A DNA stretch of 5,520 nucleotides. Source: Thermotoga sp. (GTDB lineage Bacteria > Thermotogota > Thermotogae > B3-G13). Below, in pieces: positions 1 through 5,399 of the stretch. How positions within the stretch are numbered: the first letter of the stretch is position 1; the number at the start of each line of letters is the position of its first letter. Under the pieces are notes generated by a model, which was not told the origin of the DNA, searched no databases, and saw only the letters and a program-made list of their open reading frames with translations. Position numbers and translations under genes: made by a program. The stretch covers positions 1 through 5,520 of the forward strand of contig QNAT01000100.1 in NCBI GenBank assembly GCA_003641555.1. Reading direction: 5' to 3'.

Positions 1-90
1 CGAATTCCTTAACGCAAATTTCGTAATGCCGATTTAAAGTCAAAACCTCAACAGGACAATTTTCATCTTACACTATTGCATACCCATAAT
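1..90. other. Left edge, no supported gene
   Basis: I see no gene here. A rightward frame (2-37) could be an 11-codon tail of an upstream gene ending in TAA, and a leftward frame is open from about 65 to the edge but has no normal start codon. Neither is long enough to support. Positions 38-60 resemble positions 329-351 (see the repeat entry), so at least part of this stretch is repeat-derived rather than coding. Confidence 0.5.
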
Positions 91-91
91 C

Positions 92-219
92 GTAGGGACA
101 AGACTTTAGTCTTGTCCGATGGAACGAAGTTCCATAATGTTATTCACCTGCGGTGAATCGGACAGGTTTAAAAACCAGTCCCTACAGCAAAATTGACAGG
201 TCTGAAGACCAGTCCCTAC
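92..219. repeat. Palindromic intergenic repeat cluster with five hairpins
   Basis: The cluster is bounded by GTAGGGAC (92-99) and its reverse complement GTCCCTAC, which occurs twice (178-185 and 212-219). Inside are five near-perfect stem-loops in a row. The first is GGACAAGACT/AGTCTTGTCC (96-117, 10 bp, 2-base loop). The second is ATGGAAC/GTTCCAT (119-135, 7 bp). The third is ATTCACC/GGTGAAT (142-158, 7 bp). The fourth is GGAC-A-GGTTT/AAACC-A-GTCC (160-181, one A.A mismatch). The fifth is GAC-A-GGTCT/AGACC-A-GTC (195-214). The 25-base units at 161-185 and 195-219 differ at three positions: two form one compensatory stem pair and one lies in the loop. There is no open reading frame of note. 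It looks like a REP/MITE-like non-coding element; I infer this from structure only and cannot name the family. Confidence 0.85.
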
Positions 220-290
220 GAATCTATTGAGACAATAGTATCCATTCTATTTTCAAATACCCCTTTTTGCGATCCTCTGTTATGTTCATT

Positions 291-312
291 TCTTTTGTCT
301 TGATACAAAAGA
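291..312. repeat. Hairpin TCTTTTGT/ACAAAAGA, probable second repeat family
   Basis: A perfect 8-bp stem, TCTTTTGT (291-298) with ACAAAAGA (305-312), encloses a 6-base loop. The surrounding AT-rich text (about 280-351) continues into a segment at 329-351 that matches 38-60. From memory, similar 'CTTTTGT...ACAAAAG' sequences are widespread intergenic repeats in several bacterial groups and are often mis-called as short ORFs; I cannot verify this here. It lies about 190 bases upstream of purH and well before the likely promoter, so I do not assign it a regulatory role. Confidence 0.55.
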
Positions 313-358
313 GACGAACCAAAGAAAAAGTCAAAAGCCCAACGGGATACATTGTCTT

Positions 359-393
359 TTGTGGATCAAGTCTCAACGGTCTTGTGGGATCAA
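359..393. repeat. Short imperfect tandem repeat TTGTGG(G)ATCAA
   Basis: TTGTGGATCAA (359-369) recurs 12 bases later as TTGTGGGATCAA (382-393), with related GTCT/GGTC text on the 5' side of each. It lies just upstream of the likely purH -35 region, so a pair of binding sites for a regulator is conceivable, but the repeat is short and nothing else supports that. Confidence 0.35.
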
Positions 394-399
394 ATTCGT

Positions 400-429
400 C
401 TTACATATACACTCACGGTAGTGTATAAT
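400..429 (+). promoter_or_regulatory. Likely purH-purD-purE promoter
   Basis: A perfect -10 hexamer TATAAT lies at 424-429. The best -35 match is CTTACA at 400-405 (4 of 6 to TTGACA) with an 18-base spacer. This would start transcription near 436, leaving a leader of roughly 70 bases. The leader contains a small palindrome, TCGTT-A-AACGA (480-490), next to the ribosome binding site, which I consider near chance level. No purine riboswitch or recognisable PurR box is visible. Confidence 0.55.
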
Positions 430-491
430 AATTTCTGTAATTTAAAAAGCAAATAAGTATATGTAGTTTTGATCGAGGTTCGTTAAACGAT

Positions 492-499
492 GGAGGTGA
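492..499 (+). promoter_or_regulatory. purH ribosome binding site
   Basis: GGAGGTGA is an extended Shine-Dalgarno match. Seven bases separate GGAGG from the ATG at 504, so the start of purH is well fixed. Confidence 0.85.
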
Positions 500-503
500 A
501 GGA

Positions 504-2012
504 ATGAGGAAGGCATTGGTTTCTGTTTTCAATAAAGATGGCATATTGGACTTTGTAAGGGAATTATCCCACTATGATTTCGAAATATTTGCAACTAAAG
601 GAACAGGGAATTTCCTTAAGAGTAAGGGAGTAAAAGTTAGGTATATACAGGAGATAACTGGCTTTGATGAACTTATAGGTGGGAGAGTGAAGACGCTCAA
701 CAGTAATATATTCGCAGGGATATTGGCAAGAAATTCTGATCGAGAAGAACTCGAGAGAAAAAGGATTCCAATATTCGACCTGGTTGTAGTAAACCTATAT
801 CCATTTGAAAAGGTTTCTGAACATTCATCCAGAGAGGCAGAACTCGTTGAGAATATCGATATAGGGGGAGTTGCACTCTTGAGAGCAGGTGCCAAAAATT
901 ATGAAAGAGTAGGTGTTGTATCTGATCCTTCTCAATATACCATGATAGCCGAAGAACTTAAAAAATATGGAGAAATTCGATATGATGTGCGTAAAAAACT
1001 TGCTAAATCTGCATTCGAAAGAGTGATACGCTATGATAGTGTGATCGTCGATCGCCTCTTAAAAGGTTCAGAGAAACAATTGCTGCACATAAACAGTATT
1101 AAAACGTTAAGATATGGCGAAAATCCTCATCAATCAGCATTTGTAGGTAAGATTGAAGGAAGTCCTTCGGCTCTCGATGCACTGGAAAAACTCCATGGTA
1201 AGGAATTGTCATATAACAATTATCTTGATATTCTCTCCGCAGTAAAGTTATCACAGGTACTTGGCGAAGGTTCTGTAGTCATAGTAAAACATACCAATCC
1301 ATCTGGAGCCTCTCTATTTCATAACTCATTATTTGAGACTTACGAAAGGGCGTTATCGACTGATCCTAAATCTTCTTTTGGCGGTATACTTGCCGTTAAT
1401 TCAAGTGGTATTGATGAAACACTTGCTGAGAAGATAAATGAGCATTTCTATGAAGCTGTTGCCGCAAGAGATTTCACAGAAAAGGCACTTGATATGCTTT
1501 TCAAGAAGCGTAATCGCAGGATAATTCGTTTTGATAATTTTCCAAAAGGTATTAGAGAATACAGAGTTATAAATGGTGTCGTACTCTCTCAGGAACCCGA
1601 CGAAGGAAAGCCCTACGATGAAATCAAATGTATGACATCGAGGAAGCCGAGTAAAAATGAAAGTGAAGATGCCGAGTTCGGCCTCGAGGTGGTTAGATGC
1701 GTGAGATCGAACGCCGTTATACTCGTGAGGGATGGAAAACTTATTGGAGTTGGGGCTGGACAGATGAGTAGGGTTGATGCCGCACGAATAGCAATAGAGA
1801 AAGCAAAGGAATTTGCACATCCTCTTGATGGTGCAGTTATGGTCTCCGATGCATTCTTCCCATTTCCGGATTCTCTGCAGTTGGGGATAGAAGTCGGAAT
1901 AAAGGTTTTTGTTGAACCCGGTGGCTCCCGTCGGGACGATGAAGTTATAAAAGCCGCAGAGTCAGCAGGAGTAACGTTGTTGTTTACTGGAAAGCGACTT
2001 TTCAGACATTGA
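504..2012 (+). CDS. purH: Bifunctional AICAR transformylase / IMP cyclohydrolase PurH
   Basis: This cytoplasmic enzyme catalyses the last two steps of de novo IMP synthesis: formylation of AICAR with 10-formyl-tetrahydrofolate, then ring closure of FAICAR to IMP. The 502-residue length is near normal for the family (about 510-530). The N-terminal MGS-like cyclohydrolase domain (about 1-190) shows ITGFDELIGGRVKTL (51-65), NLYPFE (97-102), ENIDIGG (116-122) and RAGAKN (127-132). The transformylase domain shows RYGENPHQ (203-210), VKHTNPSGAS (261-270, with the Lys-His pair expected at the active site), SFGGILAVN (291-299), RSNAV (401-405), GAGQMSRVDAARIA (417-430), SDAFFPFPDS (448-457) and the typical ending FRH. 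Two departures are visible: the usual KTLHP reads KTLNS (63-67), and the usual KSNA reads RSNA. It is the first gene of the purHDE cluster; its TGA overlaps the start of the purD ribosome binding site. Confidence 0.97.
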   Translation: MRKALVSVFNKDGILDFVRELSHYDFEIFATKGTGNFLKSKGVKVRYIQEITGFDELIGGRVKTLNSNIFAGILARNSDREELERKRIPIFDLVVVNLYPFEKVSEHSSREAELVENIDIGGVALLRAGAKNYERVGVVSDPSQYTMIAEELKKYGEIRYDVRKKLAKSAFERVIRYDSVIVDRLLKGSEKQLLHINSIKTLRYGENPHQSAFVGKIEGSPSALDALEKLHGKELSYNNYLDILSAVKLSQVLGEGSVVIVKHTNPSGASLFHNSLFETYERALSTDPKSSFGGILAVNSSGIDETLAEKINEHFYEAVAARDFTEKALDMLFKKRNRRIIRFDNFPKGIREYRVINGVVLSQEPDEGKPYDEIKCMTSRKPSKNESEDAEFGLEVVRCVRSNAVILVRDGKLIGVGAGQMSRVDAARIAIEKAKEFAHPLDGAVMVSDAFFPFPDSLQLGIEVGIKVFVEPGGSRRDDEVIKAAESAGVTLLFTGKRLFRH

Positions 2013-2020
2013 AGGAGTGA
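2012..2020 (+). promoter_or_regulatory. purD ribosome binding site, decides a TTG start
   Basis: AAGGAGTGA lies immediately after purH, its first base being the last base of the purH stop codon. The in-frame GTG at 2017 is part of this Shine-Dalgarno sequence and has no ribosome site of its own. The TTG at 2026 lies 8 bases after AGGAG (2013-2017), which is ideal spacing. Confidence 0.75.
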
Positions 2021-2025
2021 TACAA

Positions 2026-3273
2026 TTGCGCATTCTTATATACGGTGGTGGAGGACGTGAACATGCACTCGCCTGGAAACTATCTCAAAGTGAGTTGGTG
2101 GAGAAAATCTATCTGTACAAACCGAATCCTCTTATGAAGAATTTAGGAAACGAGATAGAAGCAGCGGATTTCGAATTGCTTGCAAAAAAAGCAAAAGAGA
2201 ATGGGATTGATACGATCGTTGTCGGACCCGAATTACCTCTTACCGAAGGTATTGGGAACGTTTTTAGACGATGGGGGTTCAAGGTATTTGGCCCGGATGC
2301 GAGAGAATCGAAACTCGAGTCTTCTAAGGTATTTGCAAGAGAGTTCATGAAAAGAAATAATCTTCCAACACCGAACTTTAAGGCTATTGTGGAAGGGGCG
2401 AATCCATCAGAATGCCTTAACGAATTCTCACCTCCTTACGTGATAAAGGCAGACGGTCTTGCTGGAGGAAAAGGTACAAAGATAGTACAGGATATTGCCG
2501 GAGCCATTTCTATTCTCGATGATTATCTTTCCGGGAGGGCATTCAAAGGTGCTGGAAAGACAACTGTCATCGAAGAATATCTCGAGGGGTACGAGATCTC
2601 AGCCATGTGTCTATGGGATGGTAATACGCTTCTTCCTATAGAATTAGCCCATGATTACAAGCGAATCTTCGATAACGATGAAGGGGAGAATACCGGCGGC
2701 ATGGGAAGTTATAGTCCTGTAAGATTGACAGATAAAGAAAAGGATGATATCTATACCCTCTTTTCTGACCTCGAAAAGGCATTGAAGAAAGAGAACCTGA
2801 GATACACAGGAGTTTTATACATCGGTCTCATGTTGACAAATAAGGGCCCATTCATTTTGGAATTCAACGTACGTTTTGGTGATCCAGAAACTCAATGTGT
2901 CTTACCGAGATTGAGGACTGACTTCGGTAAAGTAATAGAGTATACTGTAGGAAAAAGGCTCGATGAGCTCCATCTGGACTGGAGTGATGATCCCTGTGTT
3001 TGTCTCGTTATAGCAAGTGATGGATATCCTCAATCCCCTAAAACCGATGTTGAACTCTTGATACCGTTTGAGAAGGCAATTGATGAAAAGATTCTGTTGT
3101 TTGGTGCAGGTATAACTGCTAAAGATGGCAGGTTATTCAATACGGGAGGGAGGGTATTGAATATAGTAGCGATAGGTAGCGATTGTAAGGAAAAGGTATA
3201 TTCGTTCGCAGAAACGATAAAATTTCAGACTAAATATTACAGAAAAGATATTGGGAAAGGAAGATGTTTATGA
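2026..3273 (+). CDS. purD: Phosphoribosylamine-glycine ligase PurD (GAR synthetase)
   Basis: PurD joins phosphoribosylamine and glycine using ATP to make GAR, an early step of purine synthesis in the cytoplasm. It belongs to the ATP-grasp superfamily. From the TTG start the protein has 415 residues (family about 420-430) and begins MRILIYGGGGREHALAWKL, which matches the usual PurD N-terminus; starting at the GTG at 2017 would add only three residues. Visible motifs are the GGGGREHA loop (7-14), VVGPE (65-69), KADGLAGGKG (141-150), HDYKR followed by NTGGMGSYSP in the grasp region (about 209-231), EFNVRFGDPETQ (279-290), which contributes metal and nucleotide binding, and the C-terminal GRVL (375-378) and YRKDIG (405-410). 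All main family motifs are intact. It follows purH after 13 bases and overlaps purE by 4 bases (ATGA), pointing to one transcript and coupled translation. Confidence 0.97.
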   Translation: MRILIYGGGGREHALAWKLSQSELVEKIYLYKPNPLMKNLGNEIEAADFELLAKKAKENGIDTIVVGPELPLTEGIGNVFRRWGFKVFGPDARESKLESSKVFAREFMKRNNLPTPNFKAIVEGANPSECLNEFSPPYVIKADGLAGGKGTKIVQDIAGAISILDDYLSGRAFKGAGKTTVIEEYLEGYEISAMCLWDGNTLLPIELAHDYKRIFDNDEGENTGGMGSYSPVRLTDKEKDDIYTLFSDLEKALKKENLRYTGVLYIGLMLTNKGPFILEFNVRFGDPETQCVLPRLRTDFGKVIEYTVGKRLDELHLDWSDDPCVCLVIASDGYPQSPKTDVELLIPFEKAIDEKILLFGAGITAKDGRLFNTGGRVLNIVAIGSDCKEKVYSFAETIKFQTKYYRKDIGKGRCL

Positions 3274-3671
3274 AAAAGGTATCAATCGTTCTTGGTTCGG
3301 AATCGGATAGGGAATTCGCAAAGGTAGGTATAGAGGTTCTCAAATCTCGTAATATAGAGTATGAAGTAGTTATACACTCAGCTCACAGAGACCTGAATGG
3401 GCTTCTCAACTATATCGATACACTCTCTCCTGAGGTGAAGGTAATAATTGCCGTTGCTGGGCTTGCAGCACCTCTTCCTGGAGTTATCGCGGGAAGAACA
3501 AACCTGCCAGTCATAGGTGTACCAAGAGATGTTGGACCGTTAAACGGAGTAGATGCATTGCTATCTATGGTTCAAATGCCAAAAGGAATTCCCGTGGCAA
3601 CAATGGGAATTGGAACTTATGGCATGACAAATGCAGCATATATGGCAATACGCATACTGGATCTCTATTAA
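3270..3671 (+). CDS. purE: N5-CAIR mutase / AIR carboxylase PurE, short variant
   Basis: PurE forms CAIR in the middle of purine synthesis. Class I enzymes rearrange N5-CAIR made by PurK; class II enzymes carboxylate AIR directly. The start at 3270 is preferred over the in-frame ATG at 3264: AAAGGA (3256-3261) lies 8 bases before it, versus 2 for the other, and it gives an ATGA overlap with the purD stop. The 133-residue product shows GSESD (9-13), SAHR (37-40, with the catalytic His at 39, E. coli His45 by my alignment), AGLAAPLPG (63-71), PVIGVP (80-85), LNGVDALLSMVQMPKGIPVAT (about 91-111) and NAAYMA (121-126). This is class I-like. Two oddities stand out. The usual AAHLPG motif has proline instead of histidine (residue 68). 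The protein stops right after the core, lacking the 25-35 residue C-terminal helical tail of typical 160-170 residue members. Downstream frames show no continuation. No purK is in view. Confidence 0.92.
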   Translation: MKKVSIVLGSESDREFAKVGIEVLKSRNIEYEVVIHSAHRDLNGLLNYIDTLSPEVKVIIAVAGLAAPLPGVIAGRTNLPVIGVPRDVGPLNGVDALLSMVQMPKGIPVATMGIGTYGMTNAAYMAIRILDLY

Positions 3672-3681
3672 CTCAGTGAAC
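3672..3681. other. Ten-base convergent junction of purE and gltX
   Basis: Only 10 bases separate the purE TAA from the gltX stop codon. The sequence AGTGA-AC-TCACT (3675-3686) is a small 5-bp palindrome spanning the junction and running into gltX, with no T-run on either side. I do not regard it as a convincing intrinsic terminator, so the two convergent transcripts probably overlap or end by other means. Confidence 0.5.
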
Positions 3682-5127
3682 TCACTCATTCAATGCGTTA
3701 TCTATCCTCTGAATCACACGTTCTTTGCCCAATACGGATAAAACGGAGAGGAGTTTCGGACCGACTTTTTTCCCTGTCAATACATATCTTAATGCAGGGT
3801 AAAACACCTTTCCCTTTATTTTTATCTCTTTTAGCACATCTTTTACCAGATTTGTGAGATCTTCATCTGTAAGTTCATCTTTTGCCTGTGAGAATTTGCC
3901 TCTCAAAATAATTAAAGATTCTCTAACTTTTTCCGTATTCAACAGTGATTCTGTGTATGAATCGGGTTGTGGCATTCGAAGGTATATGGAAAGTTTCTCA
4001 GGCATATCTTTGAGTGTGGTACACTCCTCCCGAACAGAATCCACAGCTTTCATCAACCATGAGAATTCCATATCACCTACTTCAAAACCTGCCTCCGCCA
4101 AGTACGGTATCGTTAATTCAGTTATCTTATTTATATCCAGATGACGTATGTACAGGCCATTAAGATGTTTCAATTTAACGCCATCGAAGATCGCAGGGGA
4201 GGAAGATAATCTTTCGATAGTAAAGGCTGAGCACATTTCATCTATGGATAAAACTTCCTTTCCTGCGGGATGAGACCATCCCAAAAGAACTAAATAATTC
4301 AACATTGCCTCTGACAGATATCCGCTATCTCTATAGTATTCAATTGCAACAGCGCCATGGCGCTTGCTCAACCGTTTTTTATCAGGGCCAAGGATCATCG
4401 ACACGTGAGCAAACTTCGGTAAATCGAATCCTAAGGCATCGTATAAAGTCATTTGTCTCAGGGTATTGGAAAGATGATCATCTCCCCTTATGACATGTGT
4501 TATCTTCATCATAGCATCATCGATAACGACGGCGAAGTTATAGGTGGGCATGCCGCTGCTTCTCAACAGGAAAAAATCACCTGCGGCATTTTCGCCAAAT
4601 CGAACCCTTCCCTTTACAAGATCATCAAGGACTCGTGCCTTCCTTTCCATCTTGAAGATAACACCTGGCTTCAATCCTCCTCTTTCAAAATCCCTCTTTC
4701 TCTGAAAGGTTGAAAATCTGGATACATCATTGTATGTTAATCTTGGTGGTTTTCCTTTATTCAACTGTTCTTCTTTTAGTTGTTCTATTTCTTCTGGATA
4801 CGCATAACATTCGTATGCATTTCCCTTCTTCAAGAGTTCATTCGCATATTTGTGGTATATTGAAAGCCTTTCACTCTGCCTGTACGGACCGAATTTTCCT
4901 CCCACATCTGGTCCCTCATCCCAATTCAAATGAAGCCATTGCAGCGCATCTATTAATGCCTTTTCGGATTCTGCAGTGGACCTAATCACATCCGTATCCT
5001 CGATCCTCAAGACAAATTTACCACCGTTATGCCGTGCGAAGAGGTAATTGTAAAGTGCTGTTCTTGCTCCCCCAACGTGTAGATACCCTGTGGGACTCGG
5101 AGCAAATCGTGTACGTACGTTTTCCAT
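3682..5127 (-). CDS. gltX: Glutamyl-tRNA synthetase GltX (class Ic)
   Basis: GltX attaches glutamate to tRNA(Glu) using ATP in the cytoplasm; in bacteria without GlnRS such enzymes often also misacylate tRNA(Gln) for GatCAB. The 481-residue length is typical. The Rossmann catalytic domain opens with TRFAPSPTGYLHVGG (6-20), which holds the HIGH-type signature. It continues with RIEDTD (41-46), GPYRQSERL (80-88), RGDDHLSNT (214-222) and the KMSKS-type loop KKRLSKRHG (250-258). The helical anticodon-binding part follows from about 320, with YPALRYVLTG (443-452) and GKERVIQRI (467-475). The insertion at 105-130 keeps one cysteine (C107) and lacks the other Cys and His ligands seen in zinc-binding members such as E. 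coli, so zinc binding is unlikely. The usual KLxWLN reads KLKHLN (318-323). The ATG at 5127 has an excellent ribosome site 7 bases upstream. I cannot decide by eye whether it discriminates against tRNA(Gln). Confidence 0.97.
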   Translation of the reverse strand: MENVRTRFAPSPTGYLHVGGARTALYNYLFARHNGGKFVLRIEDTDVIRSTAESEKALIDALQWLHLNWDEGPDVGGKFGPYRQSERLSIYHKYANELLKKGNAYECYAYPEEIEQLKEEQLNKGKPPRLTYNDVSRFSTFQRKRDFERGGLKPGVIFKMERKARVLDDLVKGRVRFGENAAGDFFLLRSSGMPTYNFAVVIDDAMMKITHVIRGDDHLSNTLRQMTLYDALGFDLPKFAHVSMILGPDKKRLSKRHGAVAIEYYRDSGYLSEAMLNYLVLLGWSHPAGKEVLSIDEMCSAFTIERLSSSPAIFDGVKLKHLNGLYIRHLDINKITELTIPYLAEAGFEVGDMEFSWLMKAVDSVREECTTLKDMPEKLSIYLRMPQPDSYTESLLNTEKVRESLIILRGKFSQAKDELTDEDLTNLVKDVLKEIKIKGKVFYPALRYVLTGKKVGPKLLSVLSVLGKERVIQRIDNALNE

Positions 5128-5134
5128 ATTTTTT

Positions 5135-5140
5135 CCTCCT
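5135..5140 (-). promoter_or_regulatory. gltX ribosome binding site
   Basis: A perfect AGGAGG reads on the minus strand, 7 bases before the ATG at 5127. It fixes the gltX start, and the N-terminal motif begins only a few residues later. Confidence 0.9.
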
Positions 5141-5147
5141 ATTTTTT

Positions 5148-5177
5148 ATTATATAAGATATACCTATTTTATTTTAA
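5148..5177 (-). promoter_or_regulatory. Possible gltX promoter
   Basis: On the minus strand TATAAT occurs at 5153-5148, preceded after 18 bases by TTAAAA (5177-5172, 4 of 6 to TTGACA). Transcription from here would start almost at the ribosome binding site, giving a very short leader. The region is so AT-rich (5128-5190) that a slightly more upstream -10 is also possible. A terminator-like hairpin upstream (5309-5360) supports gltX having its own promoter. Confidence 0.4.
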
Positions 5178-5223
5178 AAATGTATATTTACTCATATCTG
5201 CAAAGGGTACCGGACCACCATTT

Positions 5224-5305
5224 GTAGGGACTGGAGTTTATCTCCTCTCCAATTCACCGTGGGTAAATAATTCGCCTTTTTAGAGTGAAATGAGCACATA
5301 GGGAC
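5224..5305. repeat. Decayed relative of the 92-219 palindromic repeat
   Basis: The segment begins with the same GTAGGGAC (5224-5231) and then has the same hairpin plan, GGAC-T-GGAG-TTTAT-CTCC-T-CTCC (5228-5250), with the outer arm damaged at one position. Next comes AATTCACC-GT-GGGTAAAT (5251-5268), a worn version of the ATTCACC/GGTGAAT hairpin in the left cluster, then AATTCGCC (5269-5276) and a further TAGGGAC (5299-5305). The ATGGAAC hairpin is missing. Order and spacing agree with the left copy, so I infer common descent rather than chance. Confidence 0.65.
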
Positions 5306-5308
5306 GAT

Positions 5309-5360
5309 AAAAAAATATTAGATGTTAGATTGAAATTCTCATTCACTCATCTAACATCTA
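5309..5360 (-). terminator. Hairpin plus T-run, likely terminator of the partial gene
   Basis: TAGATGTTAGAT (5319-5330) and ATCTAACATCTA (5349-5360) form a perfect 12-bp stem with an 18-base loop. Read on the minus strand, the hairpin starts 39 bases after the stop codon of the partial gene and is followed by ATA and seven Ts (5315-5309). The stem is AT-rich and the loop long for a classic intrinsic terminator, so it could instead be a small mobile palindrome that serves this role. Confidence 0.55.
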
Positions 5361-5399
5361 TTGAGTCTCTGTGGCAATTCAATGTTCCAAATAGTCATT

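Larger units (their letters stand above)
38..351. repeat. Diverged direct repeat, copies at 38-60 and 329-351
   Basis: The two copies begin with identical AGTCAAAA and align without gaps as AGTCAAAA-C-C-C/T-CAAC-GGA, with 17 of the first 21 positions identical by eye. They sit on either side of the palindromic cluster at 92-219. One reading is that the cluster inserted within, or lies between, remnants of an older repeat. Another is that both are independent decayed copies. The similarity is short, so confidence is modest. Confidence 0.45.

Noticed and set aside
2..37. Possible end of an upstream rightward gene (EFLNANFVMPI then stop)
   Set aside because: Eleven codons are within chance expectation and the downstream text is repeat-like.
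161..219. Two 25-base repeats separated by 9 bases, as in a CRISPR array
   Set aside because: There are only two units, the gap is far too short for a spacer, and the units are themselves hairpins that belong to a larger palindromic element.
222..231. ATCTATTGAG shared with 5356-5365
   Set aside because: A 10-base match in AT-rich intergenic DNA is weak; flanking bases do not extend it, so I treat it as possible chance.
216..365. Leftward open frame of about 50 codons
   Set aside because: It has no start codon near its beginning (the only ATG is near its end), no ribosome binding site, and runs through the hairpin repeats. It looks like the spurious frame such repeats often give.
436..503. 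Purine riboswitch or attenuator in the purH leader
   Set aside because: The leader is about 70 bases, shows no three-stem purine aptamer pattern, and has no terminator hairpin before the ribosome binding site.
572..895. Antisense open frame of 107 codons opposite purH
   Set aside because: Shadow of purH codon structure: serine-rich, low-complexity product, no ribosome site, fully inside a clear gene.
1401..1820. Antisense open frame of 139 codons opposite purH
   Set aside because: Lies wholly within purH and its product has no recognisable motif; purH itself is intact and well matched through this stretch.
3264..3266. Upstream ATG as the start of purE
   Set aside because: It sits only 2 bases from the Shine-Dalgarno and adds an atypical Met-Phe; the ATG at 3270 has proper spacing and gives the usual MKKVSIVLGS start.
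3675..3686. Bidirectional terminator between purE and gltX
   Set aside because: The stem is only 5 bp, with a 2-base loop and no T-run on either strand.
3854..4985. Several rightward open frames opposite gltX (62-96 codons)
   Set aside because: They lie opposite continuous, well-conserved gltX coding sequence, have no ribosome sites and overlap one another.
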